A stretch of DNA of 64,000 nucleotides from Elusimicrobia bacterium UBA5214 (lineage in GTDB: Bacteria; Elusimicrobiota; UBA5214): NCBI GenBank assembly GCA_002412545.1, contig DHVG01000014.1:32865-96864 (forward strand). Direction: 5' to 3'. Under the pieces are notes generated by a model. That model worked only from the letters and a program-made list of their open reading frames with translations. It did no database searches and was not told the origin of the DNA. This document shows positions 32,821-43,900 of this stretch, one piece after another (position 1 is the stretch's first letter; the number at the start of each line of letters is the position of its first letter). Both the position numbers and the translations under genes were made by a program.

Positions 32821-33360
32821 ATGAAACATTTAAGTAAGATAGGAATTATCATTGTTTTCATTTTAACGGGTACGATCGGGAAGGGAGTGTTAACGGCTGA
32901 AAGATTTTCCCTTCCCGATTTTTCTTTTCTGAAAGTTAATCAAGTTTTTGAAGATAATGACTTTGACCCGCGCAATGGGAATGGTCAGGTTCCGCTAAAT
33001 TTGGAGGAAGCAAAAAGGAACTTGTGTCAAATTTTTTACTCTGGTTTAGTGAATGTTTTGAAAAATCGTGATTTACCAATCATTACTGAAACCTTACATC
33101 AGATTGAAAAAGTCCTTGATTTAACCACCAAAGTTCTCTGTTTACCGTTTACTGTTTACCGTTTACCGTTTGTTCCGGCAATTCTACCTACTTTAAAAGA
33201 TTTATTAGAAAAACTCTTCAAAACAATAAATCGTATCACTACAATTTTTAACCAACCGGAAGTTGTCTCTCCGCTTTTACTTTACACTTTACACTTTACA
33301 CTTTACACTTTTTGTTTTCTTACCCTCCTCACACTCTCCAATATTATTCTCCGTTTATGA
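32821..33360 (+). CDS. Riboswitch-controlled small exported protein of unknown family
   Basis: 179 residues, no recognised family. An N-terminal signal (IGIIIVFILTGTIGKGVLTA) precedes a short acidic segment (VFEDNDFDPRNGNGQ) and an amphipathic helical middle. The C-terminal third contains two hydrophobic stretches encoded by heptanucleotide arrays: LPFTVYRLPF (33139-33173) and LLLYTLHFTLYTFCFLTLL (33275-33310). ATG 32821 follows AAGGA from the riboswitch. It may be a small envelope protein made in response to c-di-GMP, but function cannot be assigned. Confidence 0.65.
   Translation: MKHLSKIGIIIVFILTGTIGKGVLTAERFSLPDFSFLKVNQVFEDNDFDPRNGNGQVPLNLEEAKRNLCQIFYSGLVNVLKNRDLPIITETLHQIEKVLDLTTKVLCLPFTVYRLPFVPAILPTLKDLLEKLFKTINRITTIFNQPEVVSPLLLYTLHFTLYTFCFLTLLTLSNIILRL
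33139..33173 (+). repeat. Heptanucleotide array (TGTTTAC/CGTTTAC)x5 in coding sequence
   Basis: Five consecutive 7-mers encoding CLPFTVYRLPF. Confidence 0.85.
33275..33310 (+). repeat. Heptanucleotide array (TTTACAC)x4 in coding sequence
   Basis: Four exact units plus degenerate ends, encoding the hydrophobic LLYTLHFTLYTF of the same small protein. Confidence 0.85.
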
Positions 33361-33385
33361 TTTTGTAGTTTCTCTTAGGTAAATT

Positions 33386-33484
33386 GGTTAAGTCGGTTTA
33401 GTCGGTTAGGTCGGTTGAGTCCGTTAACAGTTACAACGGACAAAACGGACTAAACAGAATTAACGGACTAAACGGTCTCAACGG
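33386..33484. repeat. Eleven-unit 9-bp array with an orientation switch
   Basis: Four GGTTNAGTC-type 9-mers are followed, after CGTTAACAG, by six ACTAAACGG/ACAAAACGG-type 9-mers, roughly the reverse complement. The whole can fold into a long imperfect hairpin upstream of the HicB-like gene. No gene in 33361-33492. Confidence 0.8.
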
Positions 33485-33492
33485 AGAAGAAT

Positions 33493-33717
33493 ATGCAAAG
33501 ATTAACTGCGTTTCTGACGAAAAATGGTAAAGAATATATCGCGGTTTGCCCGGAGTTAGAATTGAAGACACACGGAGACAGCGCGGATGAGGCGTTGGAC
33601 CATCTCTGGGAAGGAATGGAAGAATACCTCGCCTCGCTGAGTCTCCGGCGAAGCGGGTATATTGAAGGAGTTTCACCGGAAGAGGTGGAAGTAGATTTCT
33701 TAGGTTGGAAAAACTAA
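33493..33717 (+). CDS. HicB-like small protein (type II antitoxin family)
   Basis: 74 residues. The partial RNase-H-like HicB fold is visible: LTAFLTKNGKEYIAVCPELE followed by THGDSADEALDHLWEGMEEY. The expected HicA toxin is not adjacent, so it is an orphan. LASLSLRRSGY is encoded by an in-frame hairpin element (33628-33657). GGAG about 9 nt before the ATG. It may be a general regulator or a TA remnant. Confidence 0.75.
   Translation: MQRLTAFLTKNGKEYIAVCPELELKTHGDSADEALDHLWEGMEEYLASLSLRRSGYIEGVSPEEVEVDFLGWKN
33628..33657. repeat. In-frame hairpin element inside the HicB-like gene
   Basis: CTCGCCTCGCT...CGAAGCGGG encodes LASLSLRRSG. It is read in the same phase as the copy at 22514 (LASLGRSG). 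Confidence 0.7.
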
Positions 33718-33723
33718 GAGAAG

Positions 33724-33815
33724 ATGATTACAGTGATTATAAAAGGCGATTCCAGCGATAAGGCCAAAAGGGACTTAAAATCACCGTAATCGGTTTTTGA
33801 AATCATTGTAATCAG
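33724..33815. repeat. Short dispersed-repeat cluster (GATTACA/GTAATC words)
   Basis: TGATTACAGTGATTATAAAA...GGCGATT here and CACCGTAATCGG...ATTGTAATC form inverted copies. The start resembles 24378-24400. No gene in 33718-33829. Confidence 0.55.
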
Positions 33816-33829
33816 AAAGGAGTAAAGAA

Positions 33830-33970
33830 ATGGAAATCAGAAGAAGAAATCAGTTCTATCGTTTACCGTATCAGATTTTGAGATGGAGGTTAGAAAATTT
33901 AAGGTTGGTTTTTCAAAAAATAAATGACCAGAGAAATTGGAGAGTAAAAAGATGGAAATCCGCAGTTTAG
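33830..33970 (+). CDS. Small basic protein (46 residues)
   Basis: ATG 33830 follows a perfect AAAGGAG site (33816-33822) at 7 nt, which is the main support. The product begins MEIRRRNQFYRLPYQILRWR and is Arg-rich, so it could bind nucleic acid or membranes. It ends at TAG 33968-33970, sharing bases with the stop of the minus-strand gene at 33967, as expected of two convergent real genes. No family recognised. Confidence 0.55.
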   Translation: MEIRRRNQFYRLPYQILRWRLENLRLVFQKINDQRNWRVKRWKSAV

Positions 33971-34074
33971 ACTTTTTTAGAATGTTTTTCTTTCCAATCA
34001 GAATAAAGAACAAGAGCGCCGATAGCCAGGGCGACAACAATACCCACCAGAAAGACGAATGTAAGTTTATCCAT
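33967..34074 (-). CDS. Small membrane protein (35 residues)
   Basis: One transmembrane helix (LTFVFLVGIVVALAIGALVL) with a charged tail (SDWKEKHSKKV). ATG 34074 is 2 nt after the stop of the upstream gene at 34077, with GAGGTG as ribosome site. Too short for automated calls, but its coupling to the next gene supports it. Confidence 0.6.
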   Translation of the reverse strand: MDKLTFVFLVGIVVALAIGALVLYSDWKEKHSKKV

Positions 34075-34076
34075 CT

Positions 34077-34268
34077 TTATTCACCTCTGTTTAAGAAAGT
34101 TCCAATGATTAGAAATGCAATGAATAATATCGTTCCGACAATTATAGGTAACCAGGAAAATTTTTCAGGTGCCGCGATGTTAGCAATGATTAATGCCACA
34201 AAAACCGCCTGCGCTAAATTTAAACAAATCCTTGCTAATCCATCTTTTTGTCGCCGGTTAAATTTCAT
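34077..34268 (-). CDS. Small membrane protein, DUF6722-like (63 residues)
   Basis: Starts MKFNRRQKDGLARICLNLAQ with two helices (AVFVALIIANIAA and WLPIIVGTILFIAFLIIGTFLN), resembling small two-helix DUF6722-type proteins. ATG 34268 lies 7 nt after a consensus -10, so the message is leaderless. It is antisense to the apparent N-terminal extension of the HEAT protein on the plus strand. Confidence 0.65.
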   Translation of the reverse strand: MKFNRRQKDGLARICLNLAQAVFVALIIANIAAPEKFSWLPIIVGTILFIAFLIIGTFLNRGE

Positions 34269-34962
34269 TGATTTAATTTTATCACAAATAAGAAATTTTG
34301 TCAAGAAATTTTCGCCAATTCTTTTACTTTTCACCTTACACCTTACACTTTACACGGATGTTTATGCTCAGGAAATAGATGTGAAAACCAAAATCAAAGA
34401 ACTGAAAGATAAAGACCCGGTGGTGCGGATGCTCGCGGTAAAAGAATTGGGTAAAGCAAGAAAAAAGGAAGCAGTACCGAAACTTATGGAATCCTTAAAA
34501 ACCGATAAAAATTCTGATGTTCGGGCAAGTGCTGCTGAAGCACTTGCTTATGTTGGTGACCATTCGGTTATTTCTGATATAATCACTCAAGTATCCAAAG
34601 AAACCGAGGCAAAAGTAAAATTTTCCGCAATAACCAGTTTAGGATATCTTGGAGATGAATCGGTTGTTCCTACTCTAAAACAATTTTTCCTTAACAAAGA
34701 TGAGAATCTCGGTGTGCGCCTGCGTGCCGGTGACGCCTTAGGTAACTTTCCCAGTGAGGCAGCATTGGAATCACTTAAAGAAATGCTTACTAATGAGGAT
34801 TCAAAAATAAGATGTCAATCAATCGTCTCCTTAGGAAATATCCCTGACTATAGAACGGAAGAGAAAATAAAATTACTCCGCAACAGTGCTGAAAATGACC
34901 CTGATGAAAATGTGAGAAAAACAGCAAGATTTGTATTGAGAAAATTTGGAGTAGAAAAATAA
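34186..34962 (+). CDS. HEAT-repeat protein upstream of the giant gene (start uncertain)
   Basis: About five HEAT repeats (VRMLAVKELGKARKKEAVPK, VRASAAEALAYVGDHSVISD, VKFSAITSLGYLGDESVVPT, LRAGDALGNFPSEAALESL), closely related in style to the secreted HEAT protein at 25.3 kb. Before them a hydrophobic run (LLLFTLHLTLYTDVYAQE) looks like a signal peptide with cleavage at VYA. It is encoded by a heptanucleotide array (34321-34355). No ATG sits close before that signal. ATG 34186 is the nearest, but it overlaps antisense genes; GTG 34381 has a good AGGA site but would give a cytoplasmic protein. The stop is 3 nt before the giant ORF, so translational coupling is likely. Confidence 0.75.
   Translation: MINATKTACAKFKQILANPSFCRRLNFIDLILSQIRNFVKKFSPILLLFTLHLTLYTDVYAQEIDVKTKIKELKDKDPVVRMLAVKELGKARKKEAVPKLMESLKTDKNSDVRASAAEALAYVGDHSVISDIITQVSKETEAKVKFSAITSLGYLGDESVVPTLKQFFLNKDENLGVRLRAGDALGNFPSEAALESLKEMLTNEDSKIRCQSIVSLGNIPDYRTEEKIKLLRNSAENDPDENVRKTARFVLRKFGVEK
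34276..34304 (-). promoter_or_regulatory. Consensus sigma70 promoter for the minus-strand small genes
   Basis: TTGACA (34304-34299), 17-bp spacer, TAAAAT (34281-34276), ATG 34268. The start codon is essentially at the transcription start. Confidence 0.8.
34321..34355 (+). repeat. Heptanucleotide array (YTTACAC)x5 encoding a signal-peptide core
   Basis: CTTTTAC-TTTTCAC-CTTACAC-CTTACAC-TTTACAC, translated LLLFTLHLTLYT in the HEAT protein. Confidence 0.85.
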
Positions 34963-34965
34963 AAA

Positions 34966-37900
34966 ATGGAACCTGATAGTTGGTCATGCCTGAAGGCAGG
35001 CAAAAAAAAATTACAGTATGAATTAACCCGAACAATGTCACCAGTATACACGAATAAAAAATCGTGGCGGAGAGTACTTTTTGTCTGTTTACTGTTTACT
35101 TTCTACTGTTTACTGTTCGCTACGCCGAAGGCGTACGCTGACTACTGGTGGGGTAACGAGATTTATATTACTACCCAGACTACCCTTGGTAATATGGGTG
35201 ATGGGAGTGTAGGCGCCTACACAGAGATGCGTTTTACTGCTCAGTCAAATCTGACGGTTAATGAAATTAGGTTGGTTATAAGCAATGACGGTGATGCAGC
35301 GGGAAAATCAGTGACCTGGAAATTTGGTATTCGTCCAGACAGCGACTACCAGGAAAACTGGATTAGTTCCGCTAGCTGGACATTTAATATGCCCACATCA
35401 GATACGCTGTCTTGGTATACTTCTCCTTCACTTCCGGAAGTTACCCTAGTGGCGGGTTTTACTTATAGGATAACGATAGTTACAACCGCAGAATCAGCAA
35501 CTAAAAATGCTTACCTTATAGCATTAATCCCACAAACTGGACGAGTCCCCAAAGACAATGTAGCCGATACTTACGCCAATTGTTTCTACAATGGTACCAC
35601 TGCTTTAGACCGTGAGCCGGTATACATGATTGGTAAAAGTGGCGTAGGTTACCAAGGACAACCCTATTATATTGGACGTCTCTCTAATGTTACTGACGCA
35701 CCAAAAACAGTTCAGGTAAAAGTCACTAGCACAACTTTTGCCGGACAAAGATTCAGTGTTTCGGGTACAAATGAACCTGTAGATCAAGTACAAATCTATA
35801 TCCGTAAAGTCGGCAATCCTGGTGATTTTAAACTCAAAATTGCTGACCTCACTGCGAGTAGCGTTTTTCTTGATACAACTACCTTTGTTGCTGCTGGTTC
35901 AGTAGGCAGTAGTTTCGGCTGGATAACTTATAGTGGTGTTACCGGGAAATTTCTTGCCGGACGACAGTATCGTATCTACTGGTTTATTGATAGTCAACCT
36001 ACCGCTAATGATTATTATGAGATTGGGGCAATGGAAACGGCATCAGGCAGTCCTTACGAAGCAGAAACTTATAAAGGAACTTATGTTTCAGGAGTGAGTG
36101 GTGCGGATTACCAGATTTCTACAGATGGTGGAGTAACTTGGTCTGAACCAGGCAAAGCGGGAGACCTTCCATTCAAGTTCTACACGGACAATACTCTACC
36201 ATCTTTTGCTGTCAACCAGCCCCAAGATAATACTTGGCGAAAAGAACTATTGGCTATTCAAGGTAATGCTTCAGATAATATTTCGCCTCATCCGACTAAA
36301 GGTATCTCACTTTTTGTCCATGATTTCTCACCACTTATTGGGTTCAATAGATATTGGACCGGCACAGGATGGACAGGGTATTCAACAGGTGATGAGAACG
36401 ACTACAATAAATGGGTTTCTACGGGTGTTACCGCTGGATCCTGGAGTTATTACATGACTTGGGACCCTAACCATAGATATAAAATTTATGTCCGAGCAAT
36501 GGATGCAGCGGGAAATTATTCAGCGAGTAACTCAACGATAACTTTTGTTTTTGACCAATACGCTGCTAGTCCTGAGCGACCGAACTCAATAACCCAATGG
36601 CCACCGGGTAGTTATGGTTTTGCCGGCAGTCTTTCTACCATTTCCGGTACGGCGATAGATAATGAATACGGTGGAATACAGTGGGTGAAATGGAGATTAC
36701 TAAGGGGAAGTGACGGTTATTGGTGGGGTGGTTCAAACTTCGGAGTGACTGATCCGGGTTGGCTGGATGTTGGTTTATTAAGTCCTTCGGGTGACCAGTA
36801 TAACTGGGAATCATACATTTCACAATCAGCCCAGAATGACCCAGCACAATTTATTCAGGGGACAACTTATTATATCTGGACACTATCACAAGATAAAGTC
36901 AAGAACTCCCTTGGTAATGCTGACCCGAATGATGAAGTTGTATTTTCTACCAATACTTTCCGTTGGGATTCGGGTAAACCTACTGCAGTAATTACTACTC
37001 CGGATAACACTGGTGATAAGATGGTTCAAAAACCTACCTTTTCAGGGACGATGGCGGATACACTTTCTGGGATAAAACCATCACCGGATGGAGTTCAAGT
37101 AGCACTTCGCAGAAACATTGATGGACTTTGGTGGAGTAAAAACTCAGGCGTAACCGGTAGTGATAGTGATTGGTCAGATACAGAAAAATGGGTCAATTGT
37201 GATTACTATGTTGTTGGTGGAACTTGGTCCTATGTTTATGCTCATAGTGGTACCGGGCTGGGTAGTGGTGATTACTGGCTTAGAGTAAGAGCAAAAGATA
37301 ATGCCGCTAATGTGATGGATACCTGGGAACTTGATGTTTCTTCAGTCACTTTTGAAGTTGATGCCACTCCACCCGAGACGACAGTTCAGATGCCAATTAC
37401 TGATGATGTGAATGTAAGGAGAAATAGTATGCCCACAATCTCAGGGATTGTGGACGAACCTGCCCAATATGTTGAACTTCGGATAAAAGATTTGACTTAT
37501 GGTGGGACATACTGGGCTGGGGGTTCTAACTGGGCTGCTGAAGAAACTTGGGTATCTATACCCTACGCAGTGCCTTGGTCAACCGCACCAGCCGGTGGAT
37601 TTGGTTTCATTTCCGGGCACCAATATGAGGTGACCGCTAGAGCAAGAGATACCGCTGGCAATCTTGAAACTCCAGATGGAGGTAACGACCAAAAATCTTT
37701 CACTTTCGAAAATACTCCGCCTAATTCAAAAATTCTTTATCCTGCTCACGGTGCATATCTCTCACAACTTACTCAAATTACCGGGACAGCAGTAGATAGC
37801 GGTGCTAACCCAGCAAGCGGGAATGCTGGATTACAAAGTTCTCCAAATGGTGTACAGATTAGGATAAGCAATATCAGTGACCAATCTCTATATATCTGGC

Positions 37901-40900
37901 AATCAAGTGCAACAATGCAAGACGGAACAAACTGGTTTTATGTTACCTCGCATCAGGACCAAGGTGCAGGTGATGTGAGTCCAAGTAATTGGTCTCGCAC
38001 TTTTACCGGTCTAAGCATTCAACTTGCAAATGCTACTTACAGAATTAGAGCAAGAGGAATAGATGCTTCAAGAGATGCGGCAGAGACGGGTCAGAGAAAT
38101 GTCGAAAGTGTATTCACCTGGGAAGTCAACCTTACTTCCTTTACTTTTGATAATATAAAGCCGGTATCTAAAATAACCAATGTCACTAACAACGAATATA
38201 AAAATGCTCTACCGACAATTTCGGGGACTGCTTCTGATGTTGATGTTCCGGGGCAATTCGCTTCCGGGGTAAAAATACATATTTATGACTACACTGCAAA
38301 CAAAACTTATAAAGGCGATGGCACATGGCTTGACGACGTAGACGATTTGAGTGACAGTCGCTGGTATTCTACTACTTTTACACCTTATTTTACTGGCGCA
38401 TCAAGTGGTACCTGGACATATGATTGTGTCTATCAAAGCACACCGATTTGGACACATAGTTATAAGTATCGGATAGTTTCTAAGGCATACGACCTCGCCG
38501 GGAACTATGAGGCAGATGTTTCTACGATTTATTTTACTTATGATAAATATGTCGGACCTCCTAACCCGGAAGAACCTTCTTCTACGATTTCTATTCCCGC
38601 AGATGATTCCCATTTCAATGTCCGTTTTGATTCAGCTACCGGAAATGCAACTGATGGAGTTGATTTTACTCCAGATAGAACTAAATTGAGTGATATAAGA
38701 GTTAGAATTAGATTGTTACCGAACCCTTATCTTGGGGAAAGCACAACCCGTTATTTCGACAGAATTAGCGAAAACTGGCTCACACCGGTTTCTGGTAATC
38801 CAAGTGATTGGCCCCAGGCAACTGCTGATGATGGTACTTTTGATGAAGATAAAGAATCATGGAAATGGCCTACTCCCTCGGGAGGGTTCTTCTGGAACCC
38901 GTGGGAAGCAGGAGTTACAACTGCACGGACTGTTAAATACGATATCATTTCAAAAGCCAAAGACGCGGCTAATAACTGGGAATTGGATTACACCACCAGA
39001 ACTTTTGTCTATGATTTGGAGATACCTACCGCAACGATTACTTATCCGGAAAATAATGGTTATGTTTCGCAAACCGGTAAGATTCAAGGGACTTGTGCCG
39101 ATACTTACCCGGGTAAATTTGACCTCACCGAAACTGTCAACGCTAATAAACCGATGCAGGTAAGAGTCAAAGATTTGAGATACAATACAACTTATTATCT
39201 ATTCTCAACTGGTTGGACGAATACTACACCTGACCTTGCTTGGAGTACCGCTACTTTAAGTTCCGGAGCAACTTTCTGGTATCTTGACGCATCACCTTGG
39301 GAAACAAATGTTGACTACCAAGCAAATGTCCGTTCTCGGGACAAAGCCGGGAACTGGCAAATACTCTATGATACAAAAAATTTTGTTGCTGATTTTACTG
39401 CTCCTACCTCAACCGTAACTCTGCCGATTGAAAATTGGACGGATAGTAGTTTACCTACAATTTCTGGTACTTGTTATGATAACCGCGAAATTCAGTATAT
39501 CTATTTGCAAATAAGACATACCGGCGGTGTGAAAGATGGCGATGTTGATGCTTACTGGAGTGTGGTTGGTTCCAGTTGGTCATCAACAGAAGTTTGGGTG
39601 CCGGTCAGTTCAATCACGGTGTTAAGTGGTACGACTTGGTATTTTAACAGTAGTGGAGTAAACTGGGGATATTTCGGAAACAACCAGTGGTTTGATATTC
39701 GTTGCTATGCTCAGGATAAAGCGGGTAACAACCAAAGTATCCCTGCCGATGGTAATGATTTTAAGTATTTTAGTCCTCCATCTGCTACCAGAGTAACTGT
39801 ACCACCTGAACCGGCAGGAGTAGAACCTTATGCCTATGTGAAAGGAGAAGCAGGTGCTTTACCAACAATATCTGGCACGGCTAATGAGTATACAACTTCA
39901 GTTAAAGTAGCTATCCGTCAGTTAAGAGATAATTACAACTGGCACGGTTCATCGTTCTCCGGTCCGCCGGTTTCCGGACTTGAACTTGAGGACTGGGTCT
40001 GGTTGGATACCACCACTTTTAATTATCCTAACTGGACATATTCTACCTCAACACTTGTTAGTGCATGGGAGAATAATACTACTTACTATGTCTGTTCAAG
40101 AGGATACGGTATAACCAATGAGACATCTTGGCCAAAGAACCGTTTCCTTTACGATGCGGAGAAACCAAGTTCTACTATAAATATACCAATCAACAATCAA
40201 CATTATATAACCTTGTCAACAATCTCATGTACCGCTGTCGATTCTCCTTCCTTAGGTAAAATTGATGAAGTCCGTGTTGCTATACGCAAAATTTTTGCTG
40301 GTAGTTACTACTGGTGGCGAGTGGTAGACTCAACTTGGGTAGTAGGTAGTGAGAATCCCGTGGAACCACCCACTGAGCCAAATGATTTCAATGCGACTAC
40401 CTGGAGTTCACCTGACTGGTATCTGGTGGTCAATTCTACCACGGTCTGGGAAGATGGGAGATGGTATAACCTCTATTCTCGGGCTAAAGATAAAGCCGGT
40501 TGGGCCCAAGTTTGGGGGGGCACATATAAATATGGAGAAAGTACTTTCCTTTGTGACCGTTCTACACCAGTAGCGATGGTCACCGAACCGGTGCATGGTA
40601 GCACAAAAACTGCTCTTACTATGATTAGTGGTACTTGTGATGATGATGACCCGGACAACGGTGGTCCTTTGGAGAAAGGAACAGTGGAGAGAGTTGAAAT
40701 TCTTATTCAAAACTTAAATGATACGGAAGGGTTACCCTATTTCAATGATAGTGATTGGCAAGGTGATGCCATCTGGTTAAGTACAAATAATGTTTCCGGA
40801 GGACGGTTTAAGATTTATGTCTCCAGTTGGGAATACACTTTTGCCAGCCCGCCTTGGACAAGTGGAAAGAGGTATCTCATCGTCTCCAAAGCGAGAGATA

Positions 40901-43900
40901 AGGCGGGACACTGGCAAGATAATTTTGTAGTTAGCCAATCTTCAAGTGTTTTTACTTATGATAACCAGGCACCGAATAGTTATCTTGTTCTGCCTGACCC
41001 TAATAAACCCGAGACGAATACTCTTAGTATAATCTCTGGCACTTCGGCTGATGTTTTGCAAACTTACTATGCAGGGATAAGTCAGGTACCGGCACGAATA
41101 AAAATAACTGTTCAGAATCTTACTCAGGGTAACACTTACTGGAAAGGAACTGATTGGGGAGTTGATGTGACAACTTTGAATCCTACTTGGATTCTATCAA
41201 TTGATGACCGCACAGTGAGATGGCGATATACTGGAATAACTTGGCCAAGTGACCAGCAGTATCAGATTCGTTACTGGGCATTAGATAATGCCGGTAATGA
41301 GCAGACCACTCCGGGTAGTTTTGTGGTAATTTACGATACCACACCACCTACTTCTAAGATTAACTCTCCAATTCACGATTTACCGATTAACCAATTAACC
41401 CAGATTACCGGTACGGCCAATGGTAACTATTCAGGATTAGAGAAAGTAGAATTACTGATTAGTTCCCAGACGGGCAGTATTTGGACAACACTTGGGACTT
41501 ATGATACAAACAATGATACTTCAAGTGCAGGTAATTTTACGGTCACCTGGTCAACTCAAGTAGCGATCAGTTGGCAGGATGGGGTAAGGTATCGGATAGT
41601 TTCAAAGGCAAGAGATAATGCGACCAACTATGAGGTAGGATTATCTACGGTAGAATTTCTTTATGATACGCTGCAGCCAGTGGTAAGTATTACTACGCCG
41701 GTAGCTGGTGCAAGTTATGGTTCAAGCACGAAACAATTAACCACGCTTTACGGTGCAGCTAATGATGCAGGGGGTAATCCTTCGGGGTTATCCAGAGTAG
41801 AGTTACGGATATCCAGTGGGACAGCACCGGCATCATACTGGCATCCGGGGCTCAGTCAGTGGTTATTGAACCAATCCAGCTGGGTAATGGTGAATGGTCT
41901 TAGCAGTTGGGATTATGCGAGTGGTAATATCTGGGCTAATGGTAAAGAATTTAAAGTTGAAGCACGGGGTTATGATTTAGCGGGTAACACCAGCACGGTA
42001 GTGAGTAACAATTTCTATTATGATACGCAGGCACCGAATTCCGTTATCCGTGTACCGAATAAAGAGTATTACCGGGAGAACGAATTAACGCTAATTTCGG
42101 GTACAGCAGCGGATGTAGGAGTTGCGGGGATAGATCGGGTAATGGTGCGGATATCTTCTGGTATTTTTGATTGGACAGGTTCAAGTTGGACTACGGATAC
42201 CACTTGGATAAAGATGAACTGGGGTAGTCCGACCTGGTCAACCGGGACGATACCTTCTTTAACTGATGGAGGAGAATATGTAGTCCGTTCACAGGCAGTA
42301 GACAAAGCCGAGAATGTCCAGACCACGATTTCCAGTTATACATTCAAGAATGATACTTCTAAACCAGTAACTGTAATTACTGACCCGAACCAGACTAATG
42401 AGAAGAGTTTAGCGACCATTTCCGGTACAGCGAAAGACAGCGCCCCGGGTCAGCTTTCCAAGGTAGATCTTGCGATTTGGAACAAGAATATTACCAAATG
42501 GTGGAACAACAATAATCGTGCTTGGGATATTGATGGACCTGAGCCAGCAGAAACTATCCCCTCGGGGGCATGGTTTAGTTATCCGTTGATGCGACTTGAC
42601 CCGCCGAATGACTGGACACAATGGGGTGCGACTTTCACCTGGACAACCGGTAGTCAGTATCGGGTAAGTGCGCGCAGTGTAGATATAGCGGCTAATTATG
42701 ATACGATTTATTCTACTTCACCATTATTCAGGTATGATCCATTAGCACCGTTATCCTATGTATCCCAGCCGGCAAATGCTACCTATATCTGTAGTTTGGC
42801 AGCAATCAGCGGTACTACCACTGACCAAGCTTACGGGAATAGTGGGGTAACCTCGGTTCGTTTTGGTATTCGCAATAATTATCTTAACAGTTGGTGGAGT
42901 GGGGGAGGAGCAACCGAGGGAGATAAATTTAACCAGCCGGCACCACCGACATTTTACTTTTCTGTTGTCCCGACCGGTAGTGAGCCAGCACGTGACTGGC
43001 AGTATAGCGGTTTAACTACCGCAGATTTAGTAAGTGGTACTTCCTACTATATTACTACCCGTGCCGAGGATGCTGCCGGGAATGAAGAATTATATTTCAA
43101 TATTCGTGGTTCAACTTTTGTTTTTGATACCACTAAACCGACCGCAACCGTAACTTTACCCGAAGTGACCTATTACAAGACATTAGCGACGATTTCCGGT
43201 ACTTGTAGTGACCTCGCAGCATCAGTTGAGCGTCCGTTAAAGTCAGGAGTAAAGAAAGTAGAATTAGCGGTACAGGAGGTAGCCAGTGGTAAATACTGGA
43301 ATAAAGTAGATACTTTCAGTGTGGTTGAACTAACCACGGTTACCGCTTTAAGTACGGATAACTGGGCAAGTAATTGGTATTCAACCAGTGTAGTGAACTC
43401 TGCCTGGCAGCATGGTCAGGAATATCGGATAAAAGTCTGGGCGACTGATTTAGCTTTACCTATACCGGGCAATGTAGGTAATTTATCTGAGAAGATTTTT
43501 ACTTTTGATACTTCTTCTCCGGTAGCCAGTGTGAACTATCCATCTGCTGGCAGTTATGTTAAGCAGACACTGATTAGCGGTACTGCCAGTGATACGGTGA
43601 GCGGTGTAGGGAAGGTAGAGTTAGCTTTAAGGGAATATCCGAATGGTCCCTGGTGGAATGGTTCGACTTTCACAGCGGGCAGTGAACAATGGTTTACGAC
43701 GAGTAGCTGGAATGGCAGTCAATGGAGCTGGAGTGTGTTTAGTTTACAGGATGGGCGTGACTACCAGGTGAAGACGAAGAGCGCAGATATTGCTGGTAAC
43801 TGGAAGGAGCAGACTGGACCGAATTATACTTTTGATATATCTTCACCGACTACGGGAGTAACTTCACCTAAAGATGGTGAGCATTACAAAGAATTAACCC

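Noticed and set aside
33937..34185. Full-length start of the HEAT protein at 33937
   Set aside because: This segment is antisense to two small membrane genes that have a consensus promoter, and the residues show no HEAT character.
34987..35002. Hairpin TGCCTG/CAGGCA followed by an A-run as a terminator inside the giant gene start
   Set aside because: The run is A, not T, on the coding strand and precedes the stem on the other strand, so it is not a rho-independent terminator in either direction.
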